From positions 1,550,001 through 1,614,000 of the forward strand of contig OZ251461.1 in the NCBI GenBank assembly GCA_965242575.1: a stretch of DNA of 64,000 nt, written 5' to 3'. Position numbers and translations under genes: made by a program. The DNA is from JANQOH01 sp965242575. Lineage in GTDB: Bacteria; Pseudomonadota; Alphaproteobacteria; UBA7887. The notes under the pieces are model-generated. The model had not been told where the DNA came from. It searched no databases and worked only from the letters and a program-made list of their open reading frames with translations. This document shows, in pieces, positions 16,530-24,619 of this stretch (position 1 is the stretch's first letter; each line of letters begins with the position of its first letter).

Positions 16530-17408
16530 ATGCCCGAAGTCTCCGCCGCCGACCCGCACCCGCGCAAGCGGATAGCCGCCGCCGATTCCGAGATCGCCTA
16601 CGTCGACGCCGGCGCGGCGAGCGGGCGGCCGATCGTGTTCCTGCACGGCAACCCGACCTCGTCCTACCTGTGGCGCAACGTCATCCCGCACGCCGCCGGC
16701 CGCGGGCGCTGCCTGGCGCCGGACCTGGCCGGCATGGGCGAGTCGGGGCCGTCATCGACCGGCTACCGCTTCGCGGACCATGCGCGCTACCTGGACGCCT
16801 GGTTCGACGCGCTGGAGATCGACGGCGCGGTGCTCGTCGTCCACGACTGGGGCTCGGCGCTCGGCTTCCACTGGGCGCGGCGCAACCCCGGCCGCGTCGC
16901 CGGTATCGCCTATATGGAGGCGCTGGTCCGCCCGCTCACGTGGGACGAATGGCCGGCGCCGGCGCGCAAGTTCTTCCGGGCGCTGCGCTCCCCGGACGGC
17001 GAGAAGATGGTGCTGGAGCGCAACCTGTTCGTCGAGCGCCTGCTGCCGGCCTCGGTGATCCGCGGCCTCGGCGAGGCGGAGATGGCGGCCTATCGGCGGC
17101 CGTTCGCGGAGCCGGGAGAATCGCGCCGCCCGACGCTGACCTGGCCCCGGCAGATCCCCATCGGCGGCGAGCCGCCGGACGTCGTGGCGGCCGCCCGCGC
17201 CTGGGCCGCATGGTTGGCGGAGAGCGACGTCCCCAAACTGTTCGTCGACGCCGACCCCGGCACGATCCTGGTCGGCGCGCAGCGCGAGTTCTGCCGGGGC
17301 TGGCCCAACCAGACCGAGGTCAAGGTCGCCGGAACCCACTTCGTCCAGGAGGATTCGCCGGACGAGATCGGCGCGGCGCTGACGGCGTTCCTCGACCGGA
17401 TCGGCTGA
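16530..17408 (+). CDS. Haloalkane dehalogenase-like alpha/beta hydrolase
   Basis: A 292-residue alpha/beta hydrolase closely following the DhaA/LinB pattern. HGNPTSSYLWRN (39-50) supplies the oxyanion hole and halide-binding N41. HDWGSALGFHWA carries the nucleophile D106 and halide-binding W107. E130 in YMEAL is the acid, as in haloalkane dehalogenase subfamily II. H270 in THFVQEDSP is the base. All catalytic positions are intact, so hydrolysis of a halogenated alkane is plausible. Fluoroacetate dehalogenases and epoxide hydrolases share the fold but not the Asn-Trp halide pair. Confidence 0.88.
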   Translation: MPEVSAADPHPRKRIAAADSEIAYVDAGAASGRPIVFLHGNPTSSYLWRNVIPHAAGRGRCLAPDLAGMGESGPSSTGYRFADHARYLDAWFDALEIDGAVLVVHDWGSALGFHWARRNPGRVAGIAYMEALVRPLTWDEWPAPARKFFRALRSPDGEKMVLERNLFVERLLPASVIRGLGEAEMAAYRRPFAEPGESRRPTLTWPRQIPIGGEPPDVVAAARAWAAWLAESDVPKLFVDADPGTILVGAQREFCRGWPNQTEVKVAGTHFVQEDSPDEIGAALTAFLDRIG

Positions 17409-17504
17409 CCGCGCCCGTCGCGCCGCGGGCGGTTCGGGGCGCCTTGATGGACGGAGCGGTTCGGCGCTAAGGGTGGCGGCGACCGGCGGCGGAGGGGGCG
17501 GACG

Positions 17505-19256
17505 ATGCACGATCTGGCGATACGCGGCGGGACGGTGGTCGACGGGACGGGCGCGCCGCCGAGGCGCGCCGACGTGGCCGTCGACGGCGGGACGATCGCC
17601 GCCGTGGCGCCGAAACTCGGGCCGGCGCGGCGCGACGTCCCGGCCGAGGGGATGCTGGTCGCGCCGGGCTGGGTCGACATCCATACCCATTACGATGGGC
17701 AGGCGCTCTGGGACCCGGAGATGACGCCCTCGTCGTGGCACGGGGTGACGACGGCGGTGTTCGGCAATTGCGGCGTCGGCTTCGCGCCGGTGCGCCCCGG
17801 CAGCGAGACCTACTTGATAAACCTGATGGAGGGGGTGGAGGACATCCCCGAGGCGGTGCTCGCCGAGGGCCTCGAATTCCGCTGGGAGTCGTTCCCCGAA
17901 TATCTCGACGCGCTCGCCGCGACGGCGCGGACGATGGACGTGGGCGCGCAGGTCCCGCACGGGCCGCTGCGCTTCTACGCCATGGGCGACCGCGGCGCCG
18001 ACCACGCCGCGCGCCCGGACGCGGACGAAATCGAACGCATGGGCGGGCTGCTGGAGGAGGCGCTCCGCGCCGGCGCGCTCGGCTTCACCACTTCGCGGAC
18101 GTCGAAGCACCGGGCGGCGGACGGGCGGATGACGCCCAGCCTCTCCGCCGACGAACCCGAGCTCGCCGGCCTCGCGCGCGCCATGCGGCGGGCGGGCCGC
18201 GGCGTGATCGAGGTCAATTCGGATTTCGGCCCCGGCGAGTTCGCGCTCATGCGCCAGATGGCGGAGGCGGCGGGCCGCCCGCTATCGGCGCTGCTGGTGC
18301 AGGTCGAGGGCGCGCCGGACCGGTGGGAGGAGACCCTCGCCGGAGTCGACCGCGCGGCCGCCGACGGCCTCGCCTGCACCGCGCAGGTCGGCTCGCGCGC
18401 GGTCGGCGTGCTGTTCGGCCTCCAGGCCTCCATGCATCCGTTCATGGGGCATCCGGCGTGGCGGAGCCTCGAGCGCCTGGACCATGCGGAGCGGGTTGCG
18501 CGGCTGCGGGCCGACCCCGACCTGCGCCGCCGCCTGGCCGCGCCGCCGCCCGGCGGCGCCGAAAGCGGCCACATGCTCGGCGGGCGCGACATGGCCGAGC
18601 TGATGACCCGGACCTGGGAGCTCGGCGACCCGCCCTGCTACGAACCGGACCCGGCGGACAGCATCGCCGCGCGCGCCGCCGCCCGGGACCGCCATCCCTT
18701 CGCCCTGGCGCTCGACCTGCTGCTCGAGGACGACGGGCGGAACATGCTGTATTACCCCGTCGAGAGTTACGTCCCGGGCGATCTCGGCGTCGTCCGCCGC
18801 ATGCTGACGAACCCCAATTCGGTGTGCGGGGTGGCCGATGGCGGCGCGCATGTCGGGCTGATCTGCGACGCCAGTTCGCCGACCAGCCTGCTGACCCATT
18901 GGGGCCGCGACCGGACCCGCGGCCCGCGTCTGCCGCTGGAGCTCCTCGTCCACAAGCAGACCCTCGCCACCGCGCGGACCTACGGGCTCGGCGACCGCGG
19001 CGCGCTCGCGCCCGGCCTGCGCGCCGACGTCAACGTGATCGACCTCGAGAACCTGCGGCTGCGCCCGCCGCGAGTCGCCTTCGACTTGCCGGCGGGCGGC
19101 AAGCGGATCCTCCAGCGCGCCGACGGCTACCGCCACACCTTCGTCGCCGGGGTGGAGACGATGCGCGGCGGCGAGGCGACCGGCGCGCGCCCCGGACGCC
19201 TTCTGCGCGGCGCGCGGCCGGCGCCGGCGAACCGCATGGAGGCCCGGGCGGCGTGA
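17505..19256 (+). CDS. Amidohydrolase of the N-acyl-D-amino-acid deacylase family
   Basis: A 583-residue metal-dependent amidohydrolase of the D-aminoacylase / dihydroorotase-like superfamily. It opens with DLAIRGGTVVDGTGAP and the metal-binding strand GWVDIHTHYDGQALWDPEM (about 56-75). ALRAGALGFTTSRTSKH follows in mid-protein, then NSVCGVADGGAHVGLICDAS, and the C-terminal small beta domain ends LRLRPPRVAFDLPAGG. It would hydrolyse an N-acyl bond in the cytoplasm. Substrate is unknown; dihydropyrimidinase-like activity is less likely. It follows the dehalogenase-like gene by 96 bases on the same strand. Confidence 0.85.
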   Translation: MHDLAIRGGTVVDGTGAPPRRADVAVDGGTIAAVAPKLGPARRDVPAEGMLVAPGWVDIHTHYDGQALWDPEMTPSSWHGVTTAVFGNCGVGFAPVRPGSETYLINLMEGVEDIPEAVLAEGLEFRWESFPEYLDALAATARTMDVGAQVPHGPLRFYAMGDRGADHAARPDADEIERMGGLLEEALRAGALGFTTSRTSKHRAADGRMTPSLSADEPELAGLARAMRRAGRGVIEVNSDFGPGEFALMRQMAEAAGRPLSALLVQVEGAPDRWEETLAGVDRAAADGLACTAQVGSRAVGVLFGLQASMHPFMGHPAWRSLERLDHAERVARLRADPDLRRRLAAPPPGGAESGHMLGGRDMAELMTRTWELGDPPCYEPDPADSIAARAAARDRHPFALALDLLLEDDGRNMLYYPVESYVPGDLGVVRRMLTNPNSVCGVADGGAHVGLICDASSPTSLLTHWGRDRTRGPRLPLELLVHKQTLATARTYGLGDRGALAPGLRADVNVIDLENLRLRPPRVAFDLPAGGKRILQRADGYRHTFVAGVETMRGGEATGARPGRLLRGARPAPANRMEARAA

Positions 19257-19295
19257 GGCGGGAGCGCGGCCCCCTGACTCATTCGACGGCGGCGC

Positions 19296-19616
19296 TCACT
19301 CGGACATGATCTGGCGCTTCGCCTCCGGCAGCAGGCGGTCCATCTCGGCGCGGATGGCGCGCGCGTCGACGGCGACTCCCTTGGCCTCGAAGTCCTTCTG
19401 GACCTTCTCCAGGACATCGTCGTCGCCGGGCCGGTCGAAATCGGCGAGCACGACCTCCTTGGCGTAGGCCTGCGCCGCCTCGCCCGCGATGCCGAGACGT
19501 TCGGCCGCCCACAGGCCCAGCAATTTGTTGCGCCGCGCCATCGCCTTGAAGCGCAGCTCCTGGTCGTGCTCGAACTTCCGTTCGGCGTCGCGCTCCCGGC
19601 TCTCGAAGGTGGTCAT
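19296..19616 (-). CDS. F1-ATPase inhibitor zeta-like subunit (DUF1476)
   Basis: A 106-residue protein with the full DUF1476 pattern: N-terminal TTFESRERDAERKFEHDQEL, then FKAMARRNKLLGLWAAERLG, and an acidic helical middle ending EMDRLLPEAKRQIMSE. In Paracoccus and other alphaproteobacteria this protein is the zeta subunit that inhibits F1FO-ATPase in the hydrolytic direction, acting through its basic and acidic N-terminal helix. The family is essentially alphaproteobacterial and is the strongest lineage marker in the window. It converges on the amidohydrolase gene. Confidence 0.92.
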   Translation of the reverse strand: MTTFESRERDAERKFEHDQELRFKAMARRNKLLGLWAAERLGIAGEAAQAYAKEVVLADFDRPGDDDVLEKVQKDFEAKGVAVDARAIRAEMDRLLPEAKRQIMSE

Positions 19617-19742
19617 CGCATCCCCCGCCCGTCCGGGCGGCCTCCGCCTGTTGCGTGATGGATTCCGCGTTCGGCCCCGCCGCCGCGCCGGTTATTCTAC
19701 CACTCCGCCGCCGCCGCCGCCGACACGGGGTCCAGCGCCGCC

Positions 19743-20501
19743 ATGTGCACGTTGATCCTCCTGCGCCGCCCCGGCCACGACTGGCCGCTCCTCGCCGCCG
19801 CCAACCGCGACGAGATGGCCGACCGCCCGTGGCGGGCGCCGGGGCGGCACTGGCCCGACCGGCCCGAAACGACGGCGGGGCTCGACCTCGAGGCCGGCGG
19901 GAGCTGGCTCGGCGTCAACGATTACGGCGTCGCCGCCGGGGTCCTCAACCGCCCCGGCGCGCTGGGGCCGGCGGCGGGCAAGCGCAGCCGCGGCGAACTG
20001 GTGCTGGAGGCGCTCGACCACGCCGACGCGGCCGCCGCCGCCGCGGCGCTGCGCCGAATCGACGCGCGCTCCTGGCGTCCGTTCAACCTGGTCGTGGCGG
20101 ACGCCCGCGACGCCTGGTGGATTCGGCTCGAGGCGGGCGCAGTGGCGCAGTTCGCCGTCCCCGAGGGCCTGTCGGCGATCACCGCGCACGACATGAACGA
20201 CGCCGCCGCCTGCCCGCGCATCGCGCGCAACCTGCCCCGGCTGCGCGCCGCCCCGGCGCCCGACCCCGACTCCGGCGACTGGACCGCCTGGCGGGCGCTG
20301 CTGGCGGAGAGCGCGCCGGCGGGGGCGGCGCTGACGATTCGCGGCCGCGGCGGCTTCGGCACCGTGTCGAGCTCGCTGATCGCGCTGCCGGGGCCGGGCC
20401 GCGCCGGGCGCGCGCCGGTGTGGCTGTTCGCCGATGGCCCGCCGGACCGGGCGGAGCACCGCCCGCTCCCCGGCTGGCGCCGGCCCGCCGACGCGGTATG
20501 A
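19743..20501 (+). CDS. NRDE family protein (TANGO2-like)
   Basis: A 252-residue member of the NRDE / TANGO2 family, named for its N-terminal AANRDEMADRPW (about 20-31). MCTLILL at the very N-terminus leaves an Ntn-hydrolase-like Cys2. GLDLEAGGSWLGVNDYGVAAGVLNR (in part) is the second conserved block. Eukaryotic homologues are linked to heme and lipid handling; the bacterial role is unknown. The cytochrome P460 gene follows after 29 bases. Confidence 0.85.
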   Translation: MCTLILLRRPGHDWPLLAAANRDEMADRPWRAPGRHWPDRPETTAGLDLEAGGSWLGVNDYGVAAGVLNRPGALGPAAGKRSRGELVLEALDHADAAAAAAALRRIDARSWRPFNLVVADARDAWWIRLEAGAVAQFAVPEGLSAITAHDMNDAAACPRIARNLPRLRAAPAPDPDSGDWTAWRALLAESAPAGAALTIRGRGGFGTVSSSLIALPGPGRAGRAPVWLFADGPPDRAEHRPLPGWRRPADAV

Positions 20502-20502
20502 T
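20474..20502 (+). promoter_or_regulatory. Possible promoter of the cytochrome P460 gene
   Basis: CTGGCG (20474-20479) and TATGAT (20497-20502) are 17 bases apart, the latter 28 bases before the start codon and overlapping the end of the NRDE gene. The -10 match is good and the -35 weak. Confidence 0.35.
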
Positions 20503-20530
20503 GGCGGCGCCTCAGCAAGGGAGACCCGCC

Positions 20531-21082
20531 ATGACGACGACGCCCTGGACCCTCCGCGCCGCCGCGGTCGCCGCGGCCCTCGCCGCCGGCCTGTTCGGTG
20601 CGCGCGCGGTCGACGCCGGATCGGAGAACATTACGTTCCCCTCCGACTACAAGACGACGTTCACCTACTGGATGACGAGCGAGCGGTTCGACAACAACCA
20701 GGTGCGCTACCTGTGGGCGAACGATCTGGCGTTCGCGGCCGCGCCGGGCGGCGGCCCGCTGCCCGCCGGCTCGCAGTTCGTCATGGAGGTCTATGGCGCC
20801 AAGGTCGACGCCGACGGCGAGCCCATCCTCGACGCCGACGGCCAGCTGATGCCCGACGCCATCAAACTGGTGGCGGTGATGGAGAAGGGCGAGGGCTGGG
20901 GCGCGGCGTATCCGGAGGACGAGCGCAACGGCGATTGGGAATACGGGTTCTTCACCCCGGAGGGCATGCTGAAGGCGGACGTGGACACCGCGCCGTGCCG
21001 GGCGTGCCACCTGCCTTACGCCGACGAGGACTTCGTCATCAACCGCGCCGAGCTCGACGCCGCCGCCTCGGCGGCCGAGTAG
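20531..21082 (+). CDS. Cytochrome P460 family protein
   Basis: A 183-residue secreted heme protein. After a Sec signal (LRAAAVAAALAAGLFGARAVDA) the mature part is mostly beta, with ITFPSDYKTTFTYWMTS and WEYGFFTPEGML. Near the C-terminus CRACH gives C156, C159 and H160 for covalent heme attachment. Cytochromes P460 include hydroxylamine-oxidising and cytochrome c'-beta forms with a lysine crosslink; whether this one is catalytic cannot be seen. The ATG at 20531 is preceded by GGGAG. It lies between the NRDE protein and purC. Confidence 0.85.
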   Translation: MTTTPWTLRAAAVAAALAAGLFGARAVDAGSENITFPSDYKTTFTYWMTSERFDNNQVRYLWANDLAFAAAPGGGPLPAGSQFVMEVYGAKVDADGEPILDADGQLMPDAIKLVAVMEKGEGWGAAYPEDERNGDWEYGFFTPEGMLKADVDTAPCRACHLPYADEDFVINRAELDAAASAAE

Positions 21083-21189
21083 CCGCCGCGCCGCCCTCGG
21101 CGGAGGCCGCGCGCCTCCGCCCCCTCTTTCGCGGGCCGCCGCCCGCCCGTCCCTTGAGCGGGAGGGCGCGGCGCGGCCGGGGAGCCGCC

Positions 21190-21954
21190 ATGTCCCGTCG
21201 CAGGCAGATCTACGAAGGCAAGGCCAAGGTCCTGTTCGAGGGGCCGGAGTCGGGCACGCTGGTCCAGTATTTCAAGGACGACGCGACCGCCTTCAACAAC
21301 AAGAAGCAGGGCACGATCACCGGCAAGGGCGTGCTCAACAACCGCATCAGCGAATACCTGATGACGCGCCTGGGCGAGATCGGCATCCCCACCCATTTCG
21401 TCCGCCGGCTCAACATGCGCGAGCAGCTGATCAAGGAGGTGGAGATCATCCCCATCGAGGTGGTGGTCCGCAACGTAGCGGCCGGGTCGTTCTCCAAGCG
21501 CTTCGGCATGTCGGAGGGCGAGGCGCTGCCGCGCTCGGTCGTCGAGTATTACTACAAGTCCGACGAGCTGGACGACCCGATGATCACCGAGGAGCACGTC
21601 ACCGCGTTCGGCTGGGCCAACCCCACGGAGATCGACGAGGTGCTGTCGATGACCCTGCGCGTCAACGACTTCCTCGCCGGGCTGTTCCTCGGCCTCGGCA
21701 TCCGGCTGGTGGACTTCAAGGTGGAGTTCGGGCGGCTGTGGGAGGGCGAGGACATGCGGATCGTCCTCGCCGACGAGATCAGCCCCGACAATTGCCGCCT
21801 GTGGGACATCAAGACCAACGAGAAGCTCGACAAGGACCGGTTCCGGCGCGATCTGGGCCGGGTGGAGGAAGGCTACCAGGAGGTCGCCCGGCGTCTCGGC
21901 ATCCTGCCGGAGAGCGGCCCGCGCGACCTCCAGGGGCCAGAGACCATCCAGTAG
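21190..21954 (+). CDS. purC: Phosphoribosylaminoimidazole-succinocarboxamide synthase
   Basis: A 254-residue SAICAR synthetase that joins CAIR and aspartate with ATP in purine synthesis. Conserved blocks are present: QIYEGKAKVLFEG at the N-terminus, DDATAFNNKKQGTITGKG (35-52), HFVRRLNMREQL, VVVRNVAAGSFSKRFG and the C-terminal LADEISPDNCRLWD with DKDRFRRDLG. The ATG at 21190 follows GGGGAG. purS starts 18 bases after the stop, as in alphaproteobacterial purC-purS-purQ-purL clusters, but purQ and purL do not follow here. Confidence 0.96.
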   Translation: MSRRRQIYEGKAKVLFEGPESGTLVQYFKDDATAFNNKKQGTITGKGVLNNRISEYLMTRLGEIGIPTHFVRRLNMREQLIKEVEIIPIEVVVRNVAAGSFSKRFGMSEGEALPRSVVEYYYKSDELDDPMITEEHVTAFGWANPTEIDEVLSMTLRVNDFLAGLFLGLGIRLVDFKVEFGRLWEGEDMRIVLADEISPDNCRLWDIKTNEKLDKDRFRRDLGRVEEGYQEVARRLGILPESGPRDLQGPETIQ

Positions 21955-21972
21955 GCGCGGGGGGGCCGCCGC

Positions 21973-22215
21973 GTGATCTCGGTCCGCGTCCTGGTGACGC
22001 CGAAGGCGGGAGTCCTCGACCCGCAGGGCAAGGCGGTCGAAACCGCCCTCGCCCGCCTCGGCTTCTCCGGCGTGGGCGGAGTCCGCCAGGGCAAACTTAT
22101 CGAACTGGCGCTGGACGAGGACGACCCCGCCCGCGCCGAGTCCCGCGCCAGGGAGATGTGCGAGGCGCTGCTCGCCAACCCGGTAATCGAGACCTATCGG
22201 ATCGAGATCGGCTGA
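21973..22215 (+). CDS. purS: Phosphoribosylformylglycinamidine synthase subunit PurS
   Basis: An 80-residue PurS, the small dimerising subunit that bridges PurQ and PurL in the FGAM synthase complex. The pattern VLVTPKAGVLDPQGKAVE, LGFSGVGGVRQGKLIEL and LLANPVIETYRIEIG covers the family end to end. The start is GTG at 21973, after GGGGGG. A leftward cytochrome gene begins 8 bases beyond the stop, so the usual purS-purQ-purL continuity is broken at this point. Confidence 0.93.
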   Translation: MISVRVLVTPKAGVLDPQGKAVETALARLGFSGVGGVRQGKLIELALDEDDPARAESRAREMCEALLANPVIETYRIEIG

Positions 22216-22222
22216 CGCGGCC

Positions 22223-22783
22223 CTATTCCACGGGGTCGCATGCGGGGTAGCGGCCGAGCCATTGCGGCCCCTCGCGGTAGAGGCTCGCCTGGTCGATCTT
22301 GCGGAACGCGCCGTGGCAGCTGCCGCAGGCGGCGACCAGCCGGCAGAACCCGTCGCGCGACCCCGCCGCGTCCTCGCGCGCGATGGAGTCGTAGAGCGCC
22401 GGGAAGGCCGATGCCGCGGCGTCGTAATGGCGGGCGAAGGCGTCGGGCAGCGACCACAGGCCGGGGGTGGCGCGGCTGCGGGTTCCCCAACCCAGGTTGC
22501 TGCGCGCCGGCCACATCGCCCGGCTTTCGCGCAGCAACCCCTCGACCGCGCCGAGGCTTTCGCGGATGAGCGGCCAGTGCGCCGGGTTGACCGCGGCCGA
22601 CTCGGACCCGAGGCGGGGCGCGACGCGGTTGACCGTCTCCAGCATCCGCGCCATGAGGTCCTGGCGCTCCGCGACGATCTCCAGCGTCTCGGGCGACGGG
22701 TGGCGGTTCTGCGCCCGCGCCGCGTCGGCGGTCGCCGCCCACGCGCACAACGCCAGCATCGCGAGGCGAATTCCCGGTCTCAT
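22223..22783 (-). CDS. c-type cytochrome, cytochrome c' family
   Basis: A 186-residue secreted cytochrome. A Sec signal (MRPGIRLAMLALCAWAATADA) is followed by helical sequence. A C-terminal CGSCH (C153, C156, H157) and GAFRKID match the four-helix-bundle cytochrome c' fold, where heme attaches near the C-terminus. The ATG at 22783 was preferred to one six codons earlier because GGGAGGAGC sits just before it. The protein is longer than usual (about 125-150 mature). Electron transfer or NO binding in the periplasm is the family role. Confidence 0.85.
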   Translation of the reverse strand: MRPGIRLAMLALCAWAATADAARAQNRHPSPETLEIVAERQDLMARMLETVNRVAPRLGSESAAVNPAHWPLIRESLGAVEGLLRESRAMWPARSNLGWGTRSRATPGLWSLPDAFARHYDAAASAFPALYDSIAREDAAGSRDGFCRLVAACGSCHGAFRKIDQASLYREGPQWLGRYPACDPVE

Positions 22784-22849
22784 GTCGCGCTCCTCCCGCA
22801 TTGGGCCGCCCGCACCCTACCGCCCGGCGCGGCGGAGGCAAGGCGCGCG

Positions 22850-23866
22850 GTGACCCCGGGGACCCCGGCCGCGATGCGCGGCGTTCTGGCCGACCTCCCC
22901 GGCCCCGATCGCGCCGCCGCCGCCGCCGCGCGGGCGCGGGAGGCGCGGTTGACCAAGCCGCCCGGCGCGCTCGGCCGGCTGGAGGACATCGCCGCCTGGG
23001 CGGCGGCGTGGCAAGGCCGCCACCCGGCGGCGGCCGAACGCGTCCAGGTCCTCGTATTCGCCGGCAACCACGGAGTCGCGGCGCGCGGCGTGTCCGCCTG
23101 GCCGTCCGAGGTGACGGCGCGGATGGTCGACAACTTCGCCGCCGGCGGCGCGGCCGTGAACCGGCTGTGCGCGGCCGCCGGCGCGGCGCTCGAGGTCGTT
23201 CCCCTCGCCCTCGATTCGCCCACCGCGGACTTCACCGAGGCGCCGGCGATGAGCGCCGGGGAGCGCGACGCCGCCTTCGCGGAAGGGTTCGCGCGCGTCG
23301 ACTCCGGCGCCGATCTCGTCTGCATCGGCGAAATGGGGATCGGCAACAGCGCCGCCGCCGCCGCGCTGTGCCTGGCGCTGTTCGGCGGCGCGGCCGCCGA
23401 CTGGACCGGGCGCGGCGCGGGGGTCGACGATTCGGGCCTGGCCCGCAAGCGCGATGTCGTGGCGCGCGGAGTCGCGAGGCATCGCCGGCATGCGGGCGAC
23501 CCGCTGGAGGCGCTGCGCCGGCTCGGCGGGCGGGAGTTCGCGGCGATGGCCGGCGCCGTAATCGGCGCCCGGCGCAAGCGCGTCCCCGCCGTGCTCGACG
23601 GGTTCATCTGCTGCGCCGCCGCCGCCGCGCTCGCCCGCGCCGCGCCGGGCGCGCTCGACCACTGCCTCGCGGGGCACCGGTCGGCGGAGGCGGCGCATGG
23701 CAGGCTGCTCGCCGAACTCGGCCTCGAGCCGCTGCTCGACCTCGGCATGCGGCTCGGCGAGGGGTCCGGCGCCGTCCTCGCCGCGCTGGTCGTCAAGGCC
23801 GCCCTCGCGACCCATGCCGGGATGGCCACCTTCGACGAAGCGGGAATCGGCGGCGGGCCTATTTGA
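22850..23866 (+). CDS. cobT: Nicotinate-nucleotide-dimethylbenzimidazole phosphoribosyltransferase
   Basis: A 338-residue CobT that makes alpha-ribazole phosphate for the lower ligand of cobalamin. Motifs: LTKPPGALGRLEDIA, VLVFAGNHGVAARGVSAWPSEVT (in part) with the nucleotide-binding loop, GEMGIGNSAAAAAL, and the C-terminal GEGSGAVLA with the catalytic Glu of this block. A GTG start at 22850 is preceded by GGCGGAGG; ATG at 22874 is an alternative giving 330 residues. Its 3' end overlaps cobU by 8 bases tail to tail. Confidence 0.92.
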   Translation: MTPGTPAAMRGVLADLPGPDRAAAAAARAREARLTKPPGALGRLEDIAAWAAAWQGRHPAAAERVQVLVFAGNHGVAARGVSAWPSEVTARMVDNFAAGGAAVNRLCAAAGAALEVVPLALDSPTADFTEAPAMSAGERDAAFAEGFARVDSGADLVCIGEMGIGNSAAAAALCLALFGGAAADWTGRGAGVDDSGLARKRDVVARGVARHRRHAGDPLEALRRLGGREFAAMAGAVIGARRKRVPAVLDGFICCAAAAALARAAPGALDHCLAGHRSAEAAHGRLLAELGLEPLLDLGMRLGEGSGAVLAALVVKAALATHAGMATFDEAGIGGGPI

Positions 23867-24395
23867 GCCGTTGCGGCAGGCCGGCCGTGACGAAATACAC
23901 CCGGTCGGCCGCCGCCGCCGTCTCCTGGTGCAGCAGGCCGGCGGCGTCGCGGAAGCGGCGCGCGAGCGCGGCGCCGGGGACGATCCCCTGCCCGACCTCG
24001 TTCGACACCAGGACGACGGACGCGCCCGGCGCGGGCAGGGCGGCGGCGAGCGCCCGGCGCTCCGCGTCGACGTCGCGCCCGGCCGCCATCAGGTTGGCGA
24101 GCCACAAGGTCAGGCAATCGACCAGCGCCGCCGATCCTGACGGCAGGTCGGCCAGCGCGGCGGCGAGGGCGAGCGGCTCCTCCACCACGGTCCACTCCGC
24201 GCCGCGCCGCGCCCGGTGCGCCGCGATGCGCGCCGCCATCTCGGCGTCGCCCGCCTCCGCCGTCGCGACGTAGACGGGACGGAGGCCGGAGGCGGCGACC
24301 AGGCGTTCGGCGAAGCGGCTCTTGCCCGACCGCGCGCCGCCGAGCGCTAGCGTGACCGGCGGGAGGGGCGCGCCGGCGGAGGGCTTACCGTTCAT
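23859..24395 (-). CDS. cobU: Adenosylcobinamide kinase / guanylyltransferase
   Basis: A 178-residue bifunctional enzyme that phosphorylates adenosylcobinamide and transfers GMP to it. The P-loop is LALGGARSGKSRFAE at the N-terminus, VYVATAEAGDAEMAARIAAHR carries the guanylylated His of the RIxxH motif, then LVDCLTLWLANLM and VSNEVGQGIVP. Called cobP in Pseudomonas and many alphaproteobacteria. The start at 24395 faces cbtB across 50 bases, and the promoter candidate for cbtB overlaps its first codons. Confidence 0.93.
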   Translation of the reverse strand: MNGKPSAGAPLPPVTLALGGARSGKSRFAERLVAASGLRPVYVATAEAGDAEMAARIAAHRARRGAEWTVVEEPLALAAALADLPSGSAALVDCLTLWLANLMAAGRDVDAERRALAAALPAPGASVVLVSNEVGQGIVPGAALARRFRDAAGLLHQETAAAADRVYFVTAGLPQRLK

Positions 24396-24413
24396 GCGGC
24401 GAAGCCTTATAGT
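24385..24413 (+). promoter_or_regulatory. Promoter candidate for cbtBA
   Basis: TTACCG (24385-24390) and TATAGT (24408-24413) are separated by 17 bases, with TATAGT 32 bases before the cbtB start. It overlaps the start of the leftward cobU. No room exists for a cobalamin riboswitch in the 50-base gap. Confidence 0.45.
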
Positions 24414-24445
24414 GGCGGAAACCGCTTGGCCACCGGGAGGGGCGC

Positions 24446-24619
24446 ATGAGGACGACGGTTGCGGCGCGGGCCGGGTTTCCCGCGATGGGCGCGCGCGTAG
24501 CGGCGGCGATCTGCGCGGCGCTTCTGGGACTCGCGCTGCTATACGGCGTCGGCTTCGCCGGGCCGCTGCACGAGACGGCGCACGACACCCGCCACGGCCT
24601 CGCCTTCCCTTGCCATTGA
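24446..24619 (+). CDS. cbtB: Cobalt transporter small subunit CbtB
   Basis: A 57-residue protein with one membrane helix (VAAAICAALLGLALLYGVGF) and the metal-binding His-rich tail HETAHDTRHGLAFPCH that defines CbtB. GGGAGG precedes the ATG at 24446. The stop overlaps the cbtA start in TTGA. CbtBA is a predicted cobalt importer, usually found under B12 control in alpha- and betaproteobacteria; here it lies among cobalamin genes, which supports the assignment. Confidence 0.92.
   Translation: MRTTVAARAGFPAMGARVAAAICAALLGLALLYGVGFAGPLHETAHDTRHGLAFPCH

Noticed and set aside
24396..24445. Cobalamin riboswitch upstream of cbtB or cbiD
   Set aside because: The gaps (50 and 73 bases) are too short, and no B12-box-like sequence was seen.
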